Source of the DNA: Kribbella voronezhensis
GTDB lineage: Bacteria; Actinomycetota; Actinomycetes; Propionibacteriales; Kribbellaceae
Reading direction: 5' to 3'
Assembly: GCF_004365175.1 (NCBI RefSeq)
Contig: NZ_SOCE01000001.1
Coordinates: 3,851,403-3,915,402, forward strand
Length of the DNA: 64,000 bases
A program made the translations under genes and the position numbers. The notes below the pieces were generated by a model. That model was given only the letters and a program-made list of their open reading frames with translations, made no database searches and was not told the origin of the DNA. Positions 42,377 to 51,760 of this stretch are shown piece after piece (within the stretch, counting starts at the first letter, position 1; each line of letters starts with the position of its first letter).

Positions 42377-43090
42377 CTACGGACGCATTTCCCAGACCAG
42401 GATCTGCGCGCCTTCCGGGCCAGCCGTGACGCGCGGGCCGTCGGAGGCGATGAGGCGGGCGGCGTCTGAGGTGTTGAGTTCGCCTGCGCCTTCGAGGGTG
42501 ATGGTGCCTAGGGCAACGAAGAGGTGGACGTAAGGGGCCGTCGGCAACTCGACCGCCGCGCCGGGGGTGAGGCGGGCGGCGTACAGGCCGGCGCCGCGTT
42601 GGTTGATGTGGATGGCTGTGGTGTCGGCGTGTTTGGGGAGACCCGACGCGATGGGGACGAGTCCGCCGCTGGACAGGGCGTCGTCGACCTCCGCCTGCTG
42701 GTACGACGGTGGTAGGTCGACCTCGTCGGGCCGGACCCACATCTGCACGTAGCGCACCGGTTCGCCGGCGTCGTTCTTCTCCGAGTGCTGGATTCCGCTA
42801 CCGGCGCTCATCCGCTGGGCGAGGCCGGGGTAGACGATCCCGTTGTGGCCTTGAGAATCCTGGTGGACGAGAGCGCCGCGTAGTACCCAGGTGACGATTT
42901 CCAGGTCCTGGTGGGGATGCGTGGCGAATCCGGTGCCAGGGGCAACTACCTCGTCGTTGTGCACGAGGAGCAGGCCGAAGCCGACGTTCGCGGGATCGTA
43001 GTACGGGCCGAAGGAGAACGAATGGTGCGAGTCGAGCCACTCGTTCTCGGTCCGAAACCGGTCAGCGGCCCGGCGGATGTCCACACTCAT
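42377..43090 (-). CDS. pirin-family protein
   Basis: 237 residues of two cupin domains. The first holds the metal motif THPHQDLEIVTWVLRGALVHQDSQG and IQHSEKND; the second domain is degenerate. Bacterial pirins include quercetinases and transcription-associated proteins. ATG 43088-43090 (MSVDIRRAADRF) or the GTG three codons upstream is the start. It runs parallel to a DinB gene, 15 bp downstream of its stop, and may be cotranscribed with it. Confidence 0.88.
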   Translation of the reverse strand: MSVDIRRAADRFRTENEWLDSHHSFSFGPYYDPANVGFGLLLVHNDEVVAPGTGFATHPHQDLEIVTWVLRGALVHQDSQGHNGIVYPGLAQRMSAGSGIQHSEKNDAGEPVRYVQMWVRPDEVDLPPSYQQAEVDDALSSGGLVPIASGLPKHADTTAIHINQRGAGLYAARLTPGAAVELPTAPYVHLFVALGTITLEGAGELNTSDAARLIASDGPRVTAGPEGAQILVWEMRP

Positions 43091-43105
43091 GCGCACCAGT
43101 GTGGC

Positions 43106-43621
43106 TCAGTAGTAGCCCTTCTCGCCGTCGAGGAGTTCGCGGATCGTGTCCAGGTGCCCGACGTGCCGGGCGGTCTCCTCGACCATGTGGAGCACCATCC
43201 AGCGCAGCGTGGCCTTGGCCGCGCCGAAGTCGGGGTGCTTGCCGACCTCGTCGAGCGAATGCTCGGCGATGATCTTGTTCGACTCGGCGCACTGCTGCTC
43301 GAACTCGTCCAGCAGCCGGGCAAGCGGTACGTCGCCCGGCATCATGTCGAGGTCCTCCGGTTCCTCCTGGAACTGCGGGTTGCCCTCGAACGACTCGCCC
43401 AGGAACAGCACGTTGAACCAGCAGTGCTCGGTCCACCGCATGTGCGACACGAGCCCCGCCATCGTCATCAACGGCGAACTCGGCAACACCACCCGCTGCT
43501 CGTCGGCCGCGGCCAGCCCCTCGCACTTCCACCGCACCAGGGCCCGCTGCATATCGAGCCAGCCGACCAACTGGGTCCGCTCATCAGCCACGTACGGCGG
43601 CCGCTCCCGAGGAATCGTCAT
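43106..43621 (-). CDS. DinB-superfamily protein
   Basis: 171 residues of a four-helix bundle with the DinB/DUF664 metal histidines: LVSHMRWTEHCWFN and ATLRWMVLHMVEETARHVGHLDTIRE, plus the acidic segment between. The role as a thiol-dependent enzyme is inferred from family. It is a diverged paralogue of the gene at 9.2-9.7 kb. ATG at 43619-43621. Upstream gene of a probable pair with the pirin. Confidence 0.86.
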   Translation of the reverse strand: MTIPRERPPYVADERTQLVGWLDMQRALVRWKCEGLAAADEQRVVLPSSPLMTMAGLVSHMRWTEHCWFNVLFLGESFEGNPQFQEEPEDLDMMPGDVPLARLLDEFEQQCAESNKIIAEHSLDEVGKHPDFGAAKATLRWMVLHMVEETARHVGHLDTIRELLDGEKGYY

Positions 43622-43775
43622 ACCGCGGGACCCTAGGCGTCTACACGCTCCCACCGCATGCGAATAAACCAGCGCTGTTGCCAGAGGCGGGTTTCCGACA
43701 TGTCGTGGCGGCGCGAGGAGTCGACGCCCTACGGTGAATAAACGAAAGGTCATTGCGTATTGGATGGGAGTGGCC

Positions 43776-45134
43776 ATGAACCGACGGGTCGGCAGTGTGC
43801 TCGCGAGTGCCGTTGCAACGGGGCTGCTCCTGGCGTCGGCCGGGTTGGTGGCGGCGCAGGCCGCCCAGGCCGACCAGTCGGCGGTGCAGGTGGCGTGTAC
43901 TGCGCCCGCGTGGGCCGAAGGGGTCAGCTATGCGGTCGGCGCCAAGGTGACCTATCAAGGGCGGTTGTACGAGGCCCGTACTGCGCACACCGCGCCGCCC
44001 GGCGCCGGCTGGAACCCGGTCGCCGCTGCCTCGCTCTGGCTCGACCTCGGCGCGTGCGACAGCACCCCACCGACCACGCCGCCGACGACTCCTCCGACGA
44101 CACCGCCCACGACCCCACCGACTACACCGCCCACGACACCGCCGACCACTCCACCCACGACGCCGCCGCCTGGGTCGGCGACCTGTCCGGTGAAGTCCAG
44201 GCCGGGCGGCAAGGTGCTGCAGGGCTACTGGGAGAACTGGGACGGGGCGTCCAACGGCGTACACCCGCCCTTCGGCTGGACGCCGATCACCGACTCGCGG
44301 ATCGCGCAGCACGGGTACAACGTGATCAACGCGGCGTTCCCGGTGATCCTGTCCGACGGCACGGTGAAGTGGGAGGACGGCATGGACGCGACCGTGAAGG
44401 CCGCCACCCCGACCGAGATGTGTCAGGCGAAGGCGGCCGGCCAGACCATCCTGCTGTCGATCGGCGGCGCCGCTGCAGGCATCGACCTCAGTTCGTCCGC
44501 TGTCGCCGACCGGTTCGTGGCGACCGTCGTACCGATCCTCAAGAAGTACAACTTCGACGGTATCGACATCGACATCGAGACCGGCCTCACCGGCAGCGGC
44601 AACATCAACCAGCTGTCCACCTCGCAGGCCAACCTGATCCGGATCATCGACGGCGTCCTCGCCCAGATGCCGTCGAACTTCGGCCTGACGATGGCCCCCG
44701 AGACGGCGTACGTCACCGGTGGCAGCGTCACCTACGGCTCGATCTGGGGCTCTTATCTCCCGATCATCAAGAAGTACGCCGACAACGGCCGGCTGTGGTG
44801 GCTGAACATGCAGTACTACAACGGCAGCATGTACGGCTGCTCAGGCGACTCGTACTCCGCGGGCACCGTTCAAGGCTTCGTAGCCCAGACCACCTGCCTC
44901 AACACCGGCCTGGTCATCCAGGGCACCACCATCCGAGTCCCGTACGACCAGCAGGTCCCCGGCCTCCCCGCCCAGCCCGGCGCCGGCGGCGGCTATATGT
45001 CCCCGTCGTTGGTCGCCCAATCCTGGAACACCTTCAGCAACTCCTTGAAGGGCCTGATGACCTGGTCCATCAACTGGGACGGCTCCAAGAACTGGACCTT
45101 CGGAGACAACGTCAAATCACTCCAGGGCCGCTGA
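43776..45134 (+). CDS. secreted GH18 chitinase with N-terminal CBM5/12
   Basis: 452 residues. A signal peptide ends near AAQA; a CBM5/12-like chitin-binding module follows (WAEGVSYAVGAKVTYQGRLYEARTAHTA), then a Pro/Thr linker (TTPPTTPP repeats), then a GH18 barrel with the catalytic DGIDIDIE (about 261-268) and LMTWSINWDG near the end. It hydrolyses chitin to chitooligosaccharides outside the cell. ATG 43776 has GGGAGTGG before it. It overlaps the convergent kinase gene by 18 bp. The 5' region shows no clear DasR site. Confidence 0.92.
   Translation: MNRRVGSVLASAVATGLLLASAGLVAAQAAQADQSAVQVACTAPAWAEGVSYAVGAKVTYQGRLYEARTAHTAPPGAGWNPVAAASLWLDLGACDSTPPTTPPTTPPTTPPTTPPTTPPTTPPTTPPTTPPPGSATCPVKSRPGGKVLQGYWENWDGASNGVHPPFGWTPITDSRIAQHGYNVINAAFPVILSDGTVKWEDGMDATVKAATPTEMCQAKAAGQTILLSIGGAAAGIDLSSSAVADRFVATVVPILKKYNFDGIDIDIETGLTGSGNINQLSTSQANLIRIIDGVLAQMPSNFGLTMAPETAYVTGGSVTYGSIWGSYLPIIKKYADNGRLWWLNMQYYNGSMYGCSGDSYSAGTVQGFVAQTTCLNTGLVIQGTTIRVPYDQQVPGLPAQPGAGGGYMSPSLVAQSWNTFSNSLKGLMTWSINWDGSKNWTFGDNVKSLQGR
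44068..44172 (+). repeat. Thr/Pro-rich linker repeats in the chitinase
   Basis: Short PTT units encoded by repeated ACGCCGCCGAC-type triplet blocks connect CBM and catalytic domain. Simple-sequence linker of this type is common in secreted glycosidases and likely variable in length. Confidence 0.85.
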
Positions 45135-45881
45135 AGCCCAGCTCAGCGAATCGAGGAGCCGGTAGAACCTGAGCCGCTGACCGTCGGGCTCCACGAGCCC
45201 GTAGCTTTTCAGGAAGCCGGTGGCGTCAACGGCCCACTCGTCTTCGATCTGGGCCTTGAGCAAGGCGAGATCGGCATACCGGTCGGCGATGCCGAGCCGA
45301 CCGACATCGATCATGCCGGTGCACTCGAGGGTCTCCGGGTCGAAGAGGAAATTCGGCAGGCAGGCGTCCCCGTGACAGACGACAAGGTCCGCCTTCGCCC
45401 GGACCTCGTCCAACTCGCCGTACAAGCCAGCGAGCAACCGCTCCGACGGCACAAGCCGCCACTCATCCGTAAGGAAATCCGGCTCCACCGCACCCCGCCG
45501 TACGACGTCCGCCGCTTGCCTGACGACATCGTCCACCCGACGCTCGAACGGACAATCCACCAACGGCACCTCATGCAACGCCTTGACCATGGCCGCAAGA
45601 CTCTCCACCGCACGACGCGATGGCGGCACATCACCACCGCCCACCCCCGGAACAGCCGTGGTCATCAACACCGCGCCTTCCGACGACTCAATCCAGTCGA
45701 CGACCTTCGCCCCCGGAATCCCCGTACCTGCCAACCACTCCACCCGATCCCGCTCCCCACGCAGCTCAGCTACTCCATCCACCAAGCACCGCTTCGCATA
45801 AACCCCACCCCGCCGAAACACCTCCGTCGCCGACTCCCCACCCACCACCGGCTCCCACCCAGCACTCACCAAAAAGTCCAC
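45117..45881 (-). CDS. aminoglycoside phosphotransferase-family kinase (APH(3'')-like)
   Basis: 254 residues. A kinase-like fold with AGWEPVVGGESATEVFRRGGVYAKR (ATP-binding Lys), VCHGDACLPNFLFD (catalytic loop with Asp and Asn) and MIDVGRLGIADRYADLA (Mg-binding Asp). It resembles streptomycin/neomycin-phosphorylating enzymes of the APH(3') and (3'') class, but proteins of this group also phosphorylate other small molecules. Not part of an obvious cluster. The starts of related proteins match ATG 45879-45881. Confidence 0.83.
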   Translation of the reverse strand: MDFLVSAGWEPVVGGESATEVFRRGGVYAKRCLVDGVAELRGERDRVEWLAGTGIPGAKVVDWIESSEGAVLMTTAVPGVGGGDVPPSRRAVESLAAMVKALHEVPLVDCPFERRVDDVVRQAADVVRRGAVEPDFLTDEWRLVPSERLLAGLYGELDEVRAKADLVVCHGDACLPNFLFDPETLECTGMIDVGRLGIADRYADLALLKAQIEDEWAVDATGFLKSYGLVEPDGQRLRFYRLLDSLSWASAALE

Positions 45882-46146
45882 CCCGCCATCGTCACACCCA
45901 CACCCAGGACGTCGCCGTCACCCGCGGCATCCGACAGCACCTACCTCGCCGCGGTCCATCACCACGCGCCCACTCGCCAGCCCAAGAGATGTCCCAACCG
46001 GCTTGACGTCAGCCGCCGATGGGTCGGTGCCGGGGTAGCGAACGAGGCTGGCGCCGCTCGACGACGCGCTGAGCGGCGACGGAGGAGCCGCGGCCCCGGG
46101 TGGGTGGGTCGAGCGGCCGACGTAGGAGGCGCGACGGGCGACGTAC
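45882..46146. other. gap without recognised gene
   Basis: This region between the kinase start and the HtrA terminator contains only short overlapping frames of atypical composition; I support no gene in it. It should contain the kinase promoter. Nothing else is evident. Confidence 0.6.
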
Positions 46147-46188
46147 AAAAAACAGGACTGCGGCCGCTCGGTGGGCGGTCGCAGTCCT
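46147..46188 (-). terminator. rho-independent terminator of the htrA gene
   Basis: Read on the minus strand, a 14-bp stem built around AGGACTGCG (with one G-T pair) is followed by six T (complement of the A run at 46147-46152). It lies 26 bp after the protease stop. It is the clearest intrinsic terminator in the window. Confidence 0.93.
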
Positions 46189-46213
46189 GGTCTGGGCGGA
46201 AAGGGAGTTTGGG

Positions 46214-47653
46214 TCAGCCGGTGGGGTTGCCGTTGTCGGAGCCGAGGGTGGCTTTGACGGTTTGGGCTTTGCCGGCTCGGGTGAAGGTGATGCTGACTTC
46301 GTCGTCGGGGCGGTGCGAACGGACTGCGGCGACCAACGCGTCCCCTGACGCGATCGCCTTGCCGTCGACAGAGGTGACGATGTCACCCTGCTGCAGACCG
46401 GCTTTGTCCGCCGCACCGCCCGCCGTCACCTTGCCGATGGTCGCTCCCTGCTGGAGCCCGTCGGAAGACCCCGCGTCGCCGACCTCTACGCCGAGCCGTG
46501 CATGCGTGGCCTTGCCCTTGGCCACCAGCTCGTCGATGATCGGCTTGGCCTGGTCGATCGGGATTGCGAAGCCCAGGCCGATGTTGCCGCCTTCGGATTG
46601 TCCCGATCCGCCGGCGGTCTTGATCGCGGAGTTGATTCCGACCACCTGGCCGGCAAGGTCGATCAGGGCGCCGCCGGAGTTTCCGGGGTTGATGGCGGCG
46701 TCTGTCTGGATTGCTGGGAAGACGGTGGTGCTGTTCTGCTCCTCGTCACCGGAGGTGACGGGACGATTGAGTGCCGAGACGATACCGCTGGTCACGGTCG
46801 CTTCCAGCCCGAACGGCGAACCGATCGCGACTACGCCCTGCCCGACGCCGAGCGTGCCGCTCTTGCCGAGTACGGCGGGCTTCAGGTCCTTGGCGTCGGC
46901 GCGGATCACCGCGAGGTCGGTCAGCGGGTCGGTGCCGACGATGGTGGCCGACAGCGTCCGGCCGTCGTTCAGCATCACTGAGATCTTGCCGCCGTTGCCG
47001 GCGCCGGCGACCACGTGGTTGTTGGTGACGATCAGCCCGTCCTGGCTGATCACGATGCCCGATCCGGTGGCTGCGCCCTGCGAGGTCGCAACGCCGATCT
47101 TCACCACGCTCGGCAGCACCTTCGCGGCCGCTGCCTGCACCGAACCGTCCGGCGCGGACACCGGTGCGGCCTGGCTGCCGTTCAGCGGGGCCGTGACCGA
47201 CGGGGTCGAGCTGTTGGAGTCGTTGGTCGCCGAGTACACAGCGGCACCACCGACTCCGCCTGCGGTGCCGACCAGCAGCGCGGTGGCTGCCACCAGAGCC
47301 AGACCGCGCCGCTTGGGCTTCGGGGGCTCCGGCTGGGCCGGCTGCGGGCCGAACGGCCAGTTCGGGCCCGGTGACGTCCCCTGATGCGTCCCGGCCGTCC
47401 CGAACTGCCCGCCCTGCGGGTATGCACTCCCACCTGGTGAGTGCTGACCGATCCGCGGCTGCCCGCCCTGCGGCGCGTACTGCTGCTGCGAGTGCTGGCC
47501 GTAGCCCTGCATCGGCAACTGCTGGGTGCGCTCCTGCGGACTCGAACCGAACGACGGCGCGCCCTGCTGGGGCTGGTTCCCGTACGTCGAACCCTGCGCC
47601 GGTGCGTCGGGCCCCGGCTGGTTCTGCGGCTGCTGTGGCTGGTTCTCGGTCAT
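46214..47653 (-). CDS. pepD: HtrA/PepD-type membrane serine protease with PDZ domain
   Basis: 479 residues. A 110-residue Gln/Gly/Pro-rich cytoplasmic tail, a membrane helix (about 117-138), then a trypsin-like domain with the triad His213 (TNNHVV), Asp246 (TDLAVI) and Ser326 (GNSGG), and a C-terminal PDZ domain (about 370-470). It degrades or refolds envelope proteins under stress. It lies directly downstream of an MprAB-like two-component pair, the arrangement known for mycobacterial mprA-mprB-pepD. It is followed by a strong terminator and preceded by an 11-bp-phased repeat array. Confidence 0.92.
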   Translation of the reverse strand: MTENQPQQPQNQPGPDAPAQGSTYGNQPQQGAPSFGSSPQERTQQLPMQGYGQHSQQQYAPQGGQPRIGQHSPGGSAYPQGGQFGTAGTHQGTSPGPNWPFGPQPAQPEPPKPKRRGLALVAATALLVGTAGGVGGAAVYSATNDSNSSTPSVTAPLNGSQAAPVSAPDGSVQAAAAKVLPSVVKIGVATSQGAATGSGIVISQDGLIVTNNHVVAGAGNGGKISVMLNDGRTLSATIVGTDPLTDLAVIRADAKDLKPAVLGKSGTLGVGQGVVAIGSPFGLEATVTSGIVSALNRPVTSGDEEQNSTTVFPAIQTDAAINPGNSGGALIDLAGQVVGINSAIKTAGGSGQSEGGNIGLGFAIPIDQAKPIIDELVAKGKATHARLGVEVGDAGSSDGLQQGATIGKVTAGGAADKAGLQQGDIVTSVDGKAIASGDALVAAVRSHRPDDEVSITFTRAGKAQTVKATLGSDNGNPTG

Positions 47654-48041
47654 GGGTAAACCTTGGCGGTTCCACCTGAGAGAGCCCTGAAGATCCCGTC
47701 AGAGCTCCCGAAGAACTCGATGAAGATCCCCTGAAGACACTGTGAGCTCCTGCTCACGCTGCCGACGCCGTACTGCGTTGTCGCGGCCGCACTGTCGCCG
47801 CGCGGGTTGGCCGTCGTTCCCCCGGACCGTGACCGCACTGTCGGTCGCGCAGTGGATGATGCACCGGTGCGAATCCTTCCGCCGGGGGCTGGTCGCGACG
47901 CGGGGGTCCTGTTGCAGACGCGAGGGATCCGGGCGTTCGGCGACGGGATCGTCAGCGTGGTGCTCGCCCGAGGAGCAAGAACGAGCTGCGGCGTAATCGT
48001 CTCGCCTGACGTCGAGCGCCGGCGACACGTCGTACGGGAGG
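47654..48041. other. 388-bp gap containing phased repeat array
   Basis: No convincing gene. The first 100 bp upstream of the protease (47677-47760) contain an array of 11-bp repeats, described separately. From about 47760 to 48041 nothing is recognised; the several short open frames there are shadows. It separates the sensor kinase stop from the protease start. Confidence 0.7.
47677..47757. promoter_or_regulatory. 11-bp phased repeat array before htrA
   Basis: Words TGAGAG, TGAAGA, TCAGAG, GAAGAA, TGAAGA, TGAAGA, TGAGCT start at 47677, 47688, 47699, 47710, 47721, 47732, 47743, each exactly 11 bp apart; the core consensus is TGAAGATCCC. OmpR-family response regulators bind such tandem direct repeats. 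The adjacent response regulator is the natural candidate. Confidence 0.7.
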
Positions 48042-49946
48042 TCAGCGGGACTGGGTGGCGGCGTGGGGGAGCCAGAGGGTGAACTGGGCGCCGCCGCCGG
48101 GGGCGTTGCGCGCGTAGATCATGCCGCCGTGTTGCTCGGCCGCGTGTTTCACGATCGCCAGTCCCAGGCCGGAACCCGGGCGGCTGCGTGCCTCACTGGA
48201 CCGGTAGAACCGCTCGAAGACGTGCGGCAGGTCCGCGTCGGCGATGCCTGGTCCGCTGTCGGTGACGGTCAGTACGCCGTCCAAGAGGTGAACGCTGACC
48301 CGCCCCGCCGGCTCGCCTTCCGCCGTACTACGTTCCGCTGCGTCGGGCGTGCTGTACTTCGCCGCGTTGTCCAGCAAGTTCGTCACCGCGCGGCCGAGGA
48401 GTCGCTCGTCGCCCCAGACCGGGAACGGGGTCAACTGGACGTCCCACTCCAGCGACTGGGCGCGACGACGGACCTTGATCACCGCGTCCTCGACGACGTT
48501 CGACAGTTCGATCAGCTCGGCGTTGCGAACCTGCGGGGTATCGCGAGCCAGCTCGGTCAGGTCGCCGATCAGGTTGGTCAGCTCGTCCATCTGGGCGCGT
48601 ACGTCGTCCAGCAACTGCTGGCGGTCCTCGGGCCGGAGCCCACCCTTCTTGTCTGCTTGGGCAAGGAGATCGAGGTTGGTGCGGATGCTGGTCAACGGAG
48701 TACGCAACTCGTGCCCGGCATCGCCGACCAGCCGGCGCTGCCGGTCCTGCGATCTCGCTAGCGCTGTGAGCATCGCGTTGAACGCCAACGCGAGCCGCGA
48801 GATCTCATCCGAACCGGTCACCGGGATCGGCTTCAGCTCCTCGGTCCGCGCGATCCGCTCGGCCTCGCCGGTCAGCCGGGCGAGAGGTCGCAGGCCGGAC
48901 TGTGCGATCGCGTTACCAGCCAGGGCTGCGCCGATGACGCCGAGCAGACCCACGGCCCAGAGCACGATCCCAAGGTTGTGCAAGGTGCGGTCGATCGGCG
49001 TCAACGACTGCGCGACCACCAGAGCCGAGGGCTCGAGTTGGTCATCGTCGCAGCGCACCCCGCCCGGCAAAGGGCAATATCCGGCCGGCACCGCGATCAC
49101 GCGGTAATGCGACCCATTCCGGGCACCTGCTGTTCGCAGACTGTAGACACCCGCTTCCTGGCCCTGTGCGATGGCGAGTTCGGGAGCCTCCATCGGTGGC
49201 GGGGCGGCTTCGAAGGCGCCGATTCGATCGCCCTCGGCGGTGTAGACGCCGAGGCGGATGTCGCTCAGGCCGAGCTCTTCAGGTGTGACCCGCTGGAGGT
49301 TGTCCTTGCTGGTCAGTACTCCGCTCTTGGCAGCCTGGGTGGCGCGGATGATCAGGCTGTTGTCGAGGTTGCGGTACATCTGCTGCCTGACGGTGGCGTA
49401 GGCGGCGACGCTGACGAATGCGACGGCGAGGCCGACGGCGACGGCTGCGAGCAGGGTGACCCGGGCGTGCAGGCTCAGCTCGTGCAGCTTCTCCTGCCAC
49501 CAGTCCTGCGTGCGTGAAGCAGTCGCAACCATGCGCCGGTTGGCGCCGCTCCCGTTGCCACGCGCCCCGACCTTGCCCGCACTGCCTTGTGCTGAGCCGT
49601 CCTGACCGGGCATGCCTTGAGGCTGAGCGCCTTCAACCGGCACGCCCAGACCTGGTACGCCGTGACTCGGCGCGTCCTGACCTGGAGCGCGTGGAGGCGG
49701 TGCGCTCGGAGACATGTGCTGGTTCGGCACGCCCTGGGTCGGCACGCCCTGGGTCGGTTCGCCCGGAGCCGGGCCGGTGGGGCCGGTCGGGGTTGGGGCG
49801 GGTGGGCGGGGGCCGGTTGTGGGGCGGGTGGGCGACGTGCGGCGGCGGTCGGGGTACGGGGGCTGGGGGGTGCCGAGCTCCAGGGTTTCCTCGTCCGGCG
49901 GGCGGGCGTACTTGGGGAAGTCGTCGGGTGGGGGTTGCGTGGTCAC
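48042..49946 (-). CDS. mprB: sensor histidine kinase, MprB-like
   Basis: 634 residues. A 150-residue Pro/Gly/Gln-rich cytoplasmic tail, TM1 (about 161-185), an extracytoplasmic sensor of about 140 residues, TM2, HAMP, HisKA with [15 protein letters not shown] (phospho-His about 407) and a HATPase_c domain (N-box [10 protein letters not shown]-boxes SGPGIADAD and [15 protein letters not shown]). It phosphorylates the response regulator upstream of it. The order regulator-kinase-htrA mirrors mprA-mprB-pepD. GTG start overlaps the regulator stop (GTGA). Confidence 0.92.
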   Translation of the reverse strand: MTTQPPPDDFPKYARPPDEETLELGTPQPPYPDRRRTSPTRPTTGPRPPAPTPTGPTGPAPGEPTQGVPTQGVPNQHMSPSAPPPRAPGQDAPSHGVPGLGVPVEGAQPQGMPGQDGSAQGSAGKVGARGNGSGANRRMVATASRTQDWWQEKLHELSLHARVTLLAAVAVGLAVAFVSVAAYATVRQQMYRNLDNSLIIRATQAAKSGVLTSKDNLQRVTPEELGLSDIRLGVYTAEGDRIGAFEAAPPPMEAPELAIAQGQEAGVYSLRTAGARNGSHYRVIAVPAGYCPLPGGVRCDDDQLEPSALVVAQSLTPIDRTLHNLGIVLWAVGLLGVIGAALAGNAIAQSGLRPLARLTGEAERIARTEELKPIPVTGSDEISRLALAFNAMLTALARSQDRQRRLVGDAGHELRTPLTSIRTNLDLLAQADKKGGLRPEDRQQLLDDVRAQMDELTNLIGDLTELARDTPQVRNAELIELSNVVEDAVIKVRRRAQSLEWDVQLTPFPVWGDERLLGRAVTNLLDNAAKYSTPDAAERSTAEGEPAGRVSVHLLDGVLTVTDSGPGIADADLPHVFERFYRSSEARSRPGSGLGLAIVKHAAEQHGGMIYARNAPGGGAQFTLWLPHAATQSR

Positions 49947-50635
49947 GGTGGGGTGTCTCTCAGCACGTAGCCGATGCCGCGGACGGTGTGGATCAGGCGG
50001 GGCAGGTTGTCGACCTCGGTCTTGCGGCGCAGGTAGCCGATGTAGACCTCGAGGGAGTTCGCCGTGGTGGGGAAGTCGTAGCCCCAGACCGCGTCCAGGA
50101 TCACCGCGCGCTCCAGCACCCGGCGTGGGTTGCGGATCAGCAGTTCGAGCAGCGAGAACTCGGTGCGCGTCAACGGGATCGGGATGTTGCCGCGGTGCAC
50201 CTCGTGCGCATCGACGTCCACCACCAGGTCGGCGTACTGCAAGACTTCGCCGCGCGGCCCGCCCTCACCAGGCGTCGTACTACGGCGCAGCAGCGCTCGC
50301 AGCCGAGCCAGGAGCTCTTCCAGCGCGAACGGCTTGGTCAGGTAGTCGTCGCCACCGGCATCGAGGCCGTCCACGCGATCGGCGACCGCGTCGCGCGCCG
50401 TGAGCACCAGGATCGGGACGTTGTTGCCCGCGGCCCGCAATGCCTTGGTGGTCTCCAGCCCGTCCAGGCGCGGCATCATCACATCCATCACGACCACGTC
50501 CGGCTCGACGTTGCCGATCACCGCGAGCGCCTCGGCGCCGTCCGAGGCGGTCACCACCTCGAAGTCGTTGAACTCCAGCGAACGGCGCAGCGAGTCCCGG
50601 ACCGCCCGGTCGTCGTCCACCACCAGTACTCGCAT
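49943..50635 (-). CDS. mprA: OmpR-family response regulator, MprA-like
   Basis: 230 residues. The receiver domain has DDD, the phospho-acceptor Asp in [13 protein letters not shown] and K (LTARD, LTKPF); the C-terminal winged helix holds [22 protein letters not shown] and a recognition helix [13 protein letters not shown]. It is the partner of the kinase whose start it overlaps and most likely controls htrA. ATG 50633-50635 is the conserved MRVLVVDDD start. A direct repeat TGAGAA-N5-TGAGAA precedes it. Confidence 0.93.
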   Translation of the reverse strand: MRVLVVDDDRAVRDSLRRSLEFNDFEVVTASDGAEALAVIGNVEPDVVVMDVMMPRLDGLETTKALRAAGNNVPILVLTARDAVADRVDGLDAGGDDYLTKPFALEELLARLRALLRRSTTPGEGGPRGEVLQYADLVVDVDAHEVHRGNIPIPLTRTEFSLLELLIRNPRRVLERAVILDAVWGYDFPTTANSLEVYIGYLRRKTEVDNLPRLIHTVRGIGYVLRDTPP

Positions 50636-50703
50636 CTCGCGCTCCCGTTCGCCGGACCGGTCCACCCGGCCTTCTGTCGCGTGTCGAGGTTATGCCGTCT
50701 GTT

Positions 50704-50720
50704 TGAGAATCGGCTGAGAA
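50704..50720. promoter_or_regulatory. MprA-box-like direct repeat before mprA
   Basis: TGAGAA occurs at 50704-50709 and 50715-50720, 11 bp apart (one helical turn). On the minus strand this reads TTCTCAG-like repeats, resembling the mycobacterial MprA box. It sits between mprA and the divergent acetamidase gene, which suggests autoregulation. Confidence 0.55.
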
Positions 50721-50767
50721 CCCGCTGATCAGTCGCGAACAAGCGCTACCGGGCGTAGTTTTCCGGC

Positions 50768-51760
50768 GTGGACATCGTCGAGTTCTCACCCGAGCCCGAG
50801 CAGTACGCCTGGACCTTCGGCGGCGCAGCACCGGTCCGCCGGGTGAAGCCGGGCACCATGCTGCGGCTGTGGACGGAGGACGCCTTCTGCGGCCGCCTTC
50901 GCAGTACGGCGGACCTCGCCAGCGCGTCACTCACGATGCCGTTCGTGAACCCGCAGACCGGACCGTTCTACGTCGAGGGAGCCGAGCCCGGCGACACCCT
51001 GGTGCTGCACTTCGTCGAGCTGACCCCTGCCCGAAGCTGGGGTGCGTCGGCAACCATCCCGTACTTCGGCGGCCTCACCAGCACCGACCGTACGGCGACT
51101 CTGCAGGACCCGTTGCCGGAGCGCACCTGGATCTACGAGGTCGACAGCGCCAAGCAGACCGTCGGTTTCCGGGCACAGGGCAGTGACCTCGAAGTCGCTC
51201 TGCCGATCGAGCCGATGCTCGGCACTGTGGGCGTGGCTCCGGCTGCGGGGGAGGTGCGGTCGTCGCTGGTGCCGGACACGTTCGGCGGCAACATGGACAC
51301 GCCGGAGATGAGGGCAGGTGCCACCTGCTATCTGCGGGTCAACGTGGAAGGCGCCTTGTTCTCTGTCGGTGACGGGCACTACCGGCAGGGTGAGGGCGAG
51401 TCCTGCGGTACTGCGGTCGAGGGCGCGATGAACGTAGTACTGGTAGTGGACCTGCTCAAGACGCCTGGTCCTGCGTGGCCACGGATCGAGAACGACGAGT
51501 ACCTGGCCGTCGTGGGCTCCAGCAGGCCGCTGGAGGATGCGTGGCGTGCAGGTCAGGTGGACATGGTCGGCTGGCTCGGTGAGCTCTGCGGTCTCGACAA
51601 GCTGGACGCGTACCAGCTCCTGAGCCAGATCAGCGAAGTCCCTCTTGCCAACGTGGTCGATGCCAACTACAGCGTCGTCACGAAGGTCCCCAAGCGTCTA
51701 CTGCCGAGCACTGAGGTCTACAACGGTATCCACGCCCACCTTCGCAGTACTGCGAGCTGA
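50768..51760 (+). CDS. acetamidase/formamidase-family amidohydrolase
   Basis: 330 residues. The FmdA/AmdA family signature is present: the segment GDTLVLHFVELTPARSWG, GGNMDTPEMRAGATCYLRVNVEGALFSVGDGHYRQGEGE and the C-terminal QLLSQISEVPLANVVDANYSV. These enzymes hydrolyse acetamide or formamide to ammonia and acid in the cytoplasm. GTG at 50768 starts it, 133 bp from the divergent response regulator. It is convergent with an EamA exporter; the gap carries several GCAGTACTGC words. Confidence 0.88.
   Translation: MDIVEFSPEPEQYAWTFGGAAPVRRVKPGTMLRLWTEDAFCGRLRSTADLASASLTMPFVNPQTGPFYVEGAEPGDTLVLHFVELTPARSWGASATIPYFGGLTSTDRTATLQDPLPERTWIYEVDSAKQTVGFRAQGSDLEVALPIEPMLGTVGVAPAAGEVRSSLVPDTFGGNMDTPEMRAGATCYLRVNVEGALFSVGDGHYRQGEGESCGTAVEGAMNVVLVVDLLKTPGPAWPRIENDEYLAVVGSSRPLEDAWRAGQVDMVGWLGELCGLDKLDAYQLLSQISEVPLANVVDANYSVVTKVPKRLLPSTEVYNGIHAHLRSTAS

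Noticed and set aside
45117-45881. Acquired antibiotic-resistance island
   Set aside because: The kinase has normal composition and no mobile-element genes or repeats around it.
47760-48041. Short plus- and minus-strand open frames (about 85-110 codons) in the htrA-mprB gap
   Set aside because: No start signals, no similarity to known families, and composition typical of noncoding high-GC DNA.
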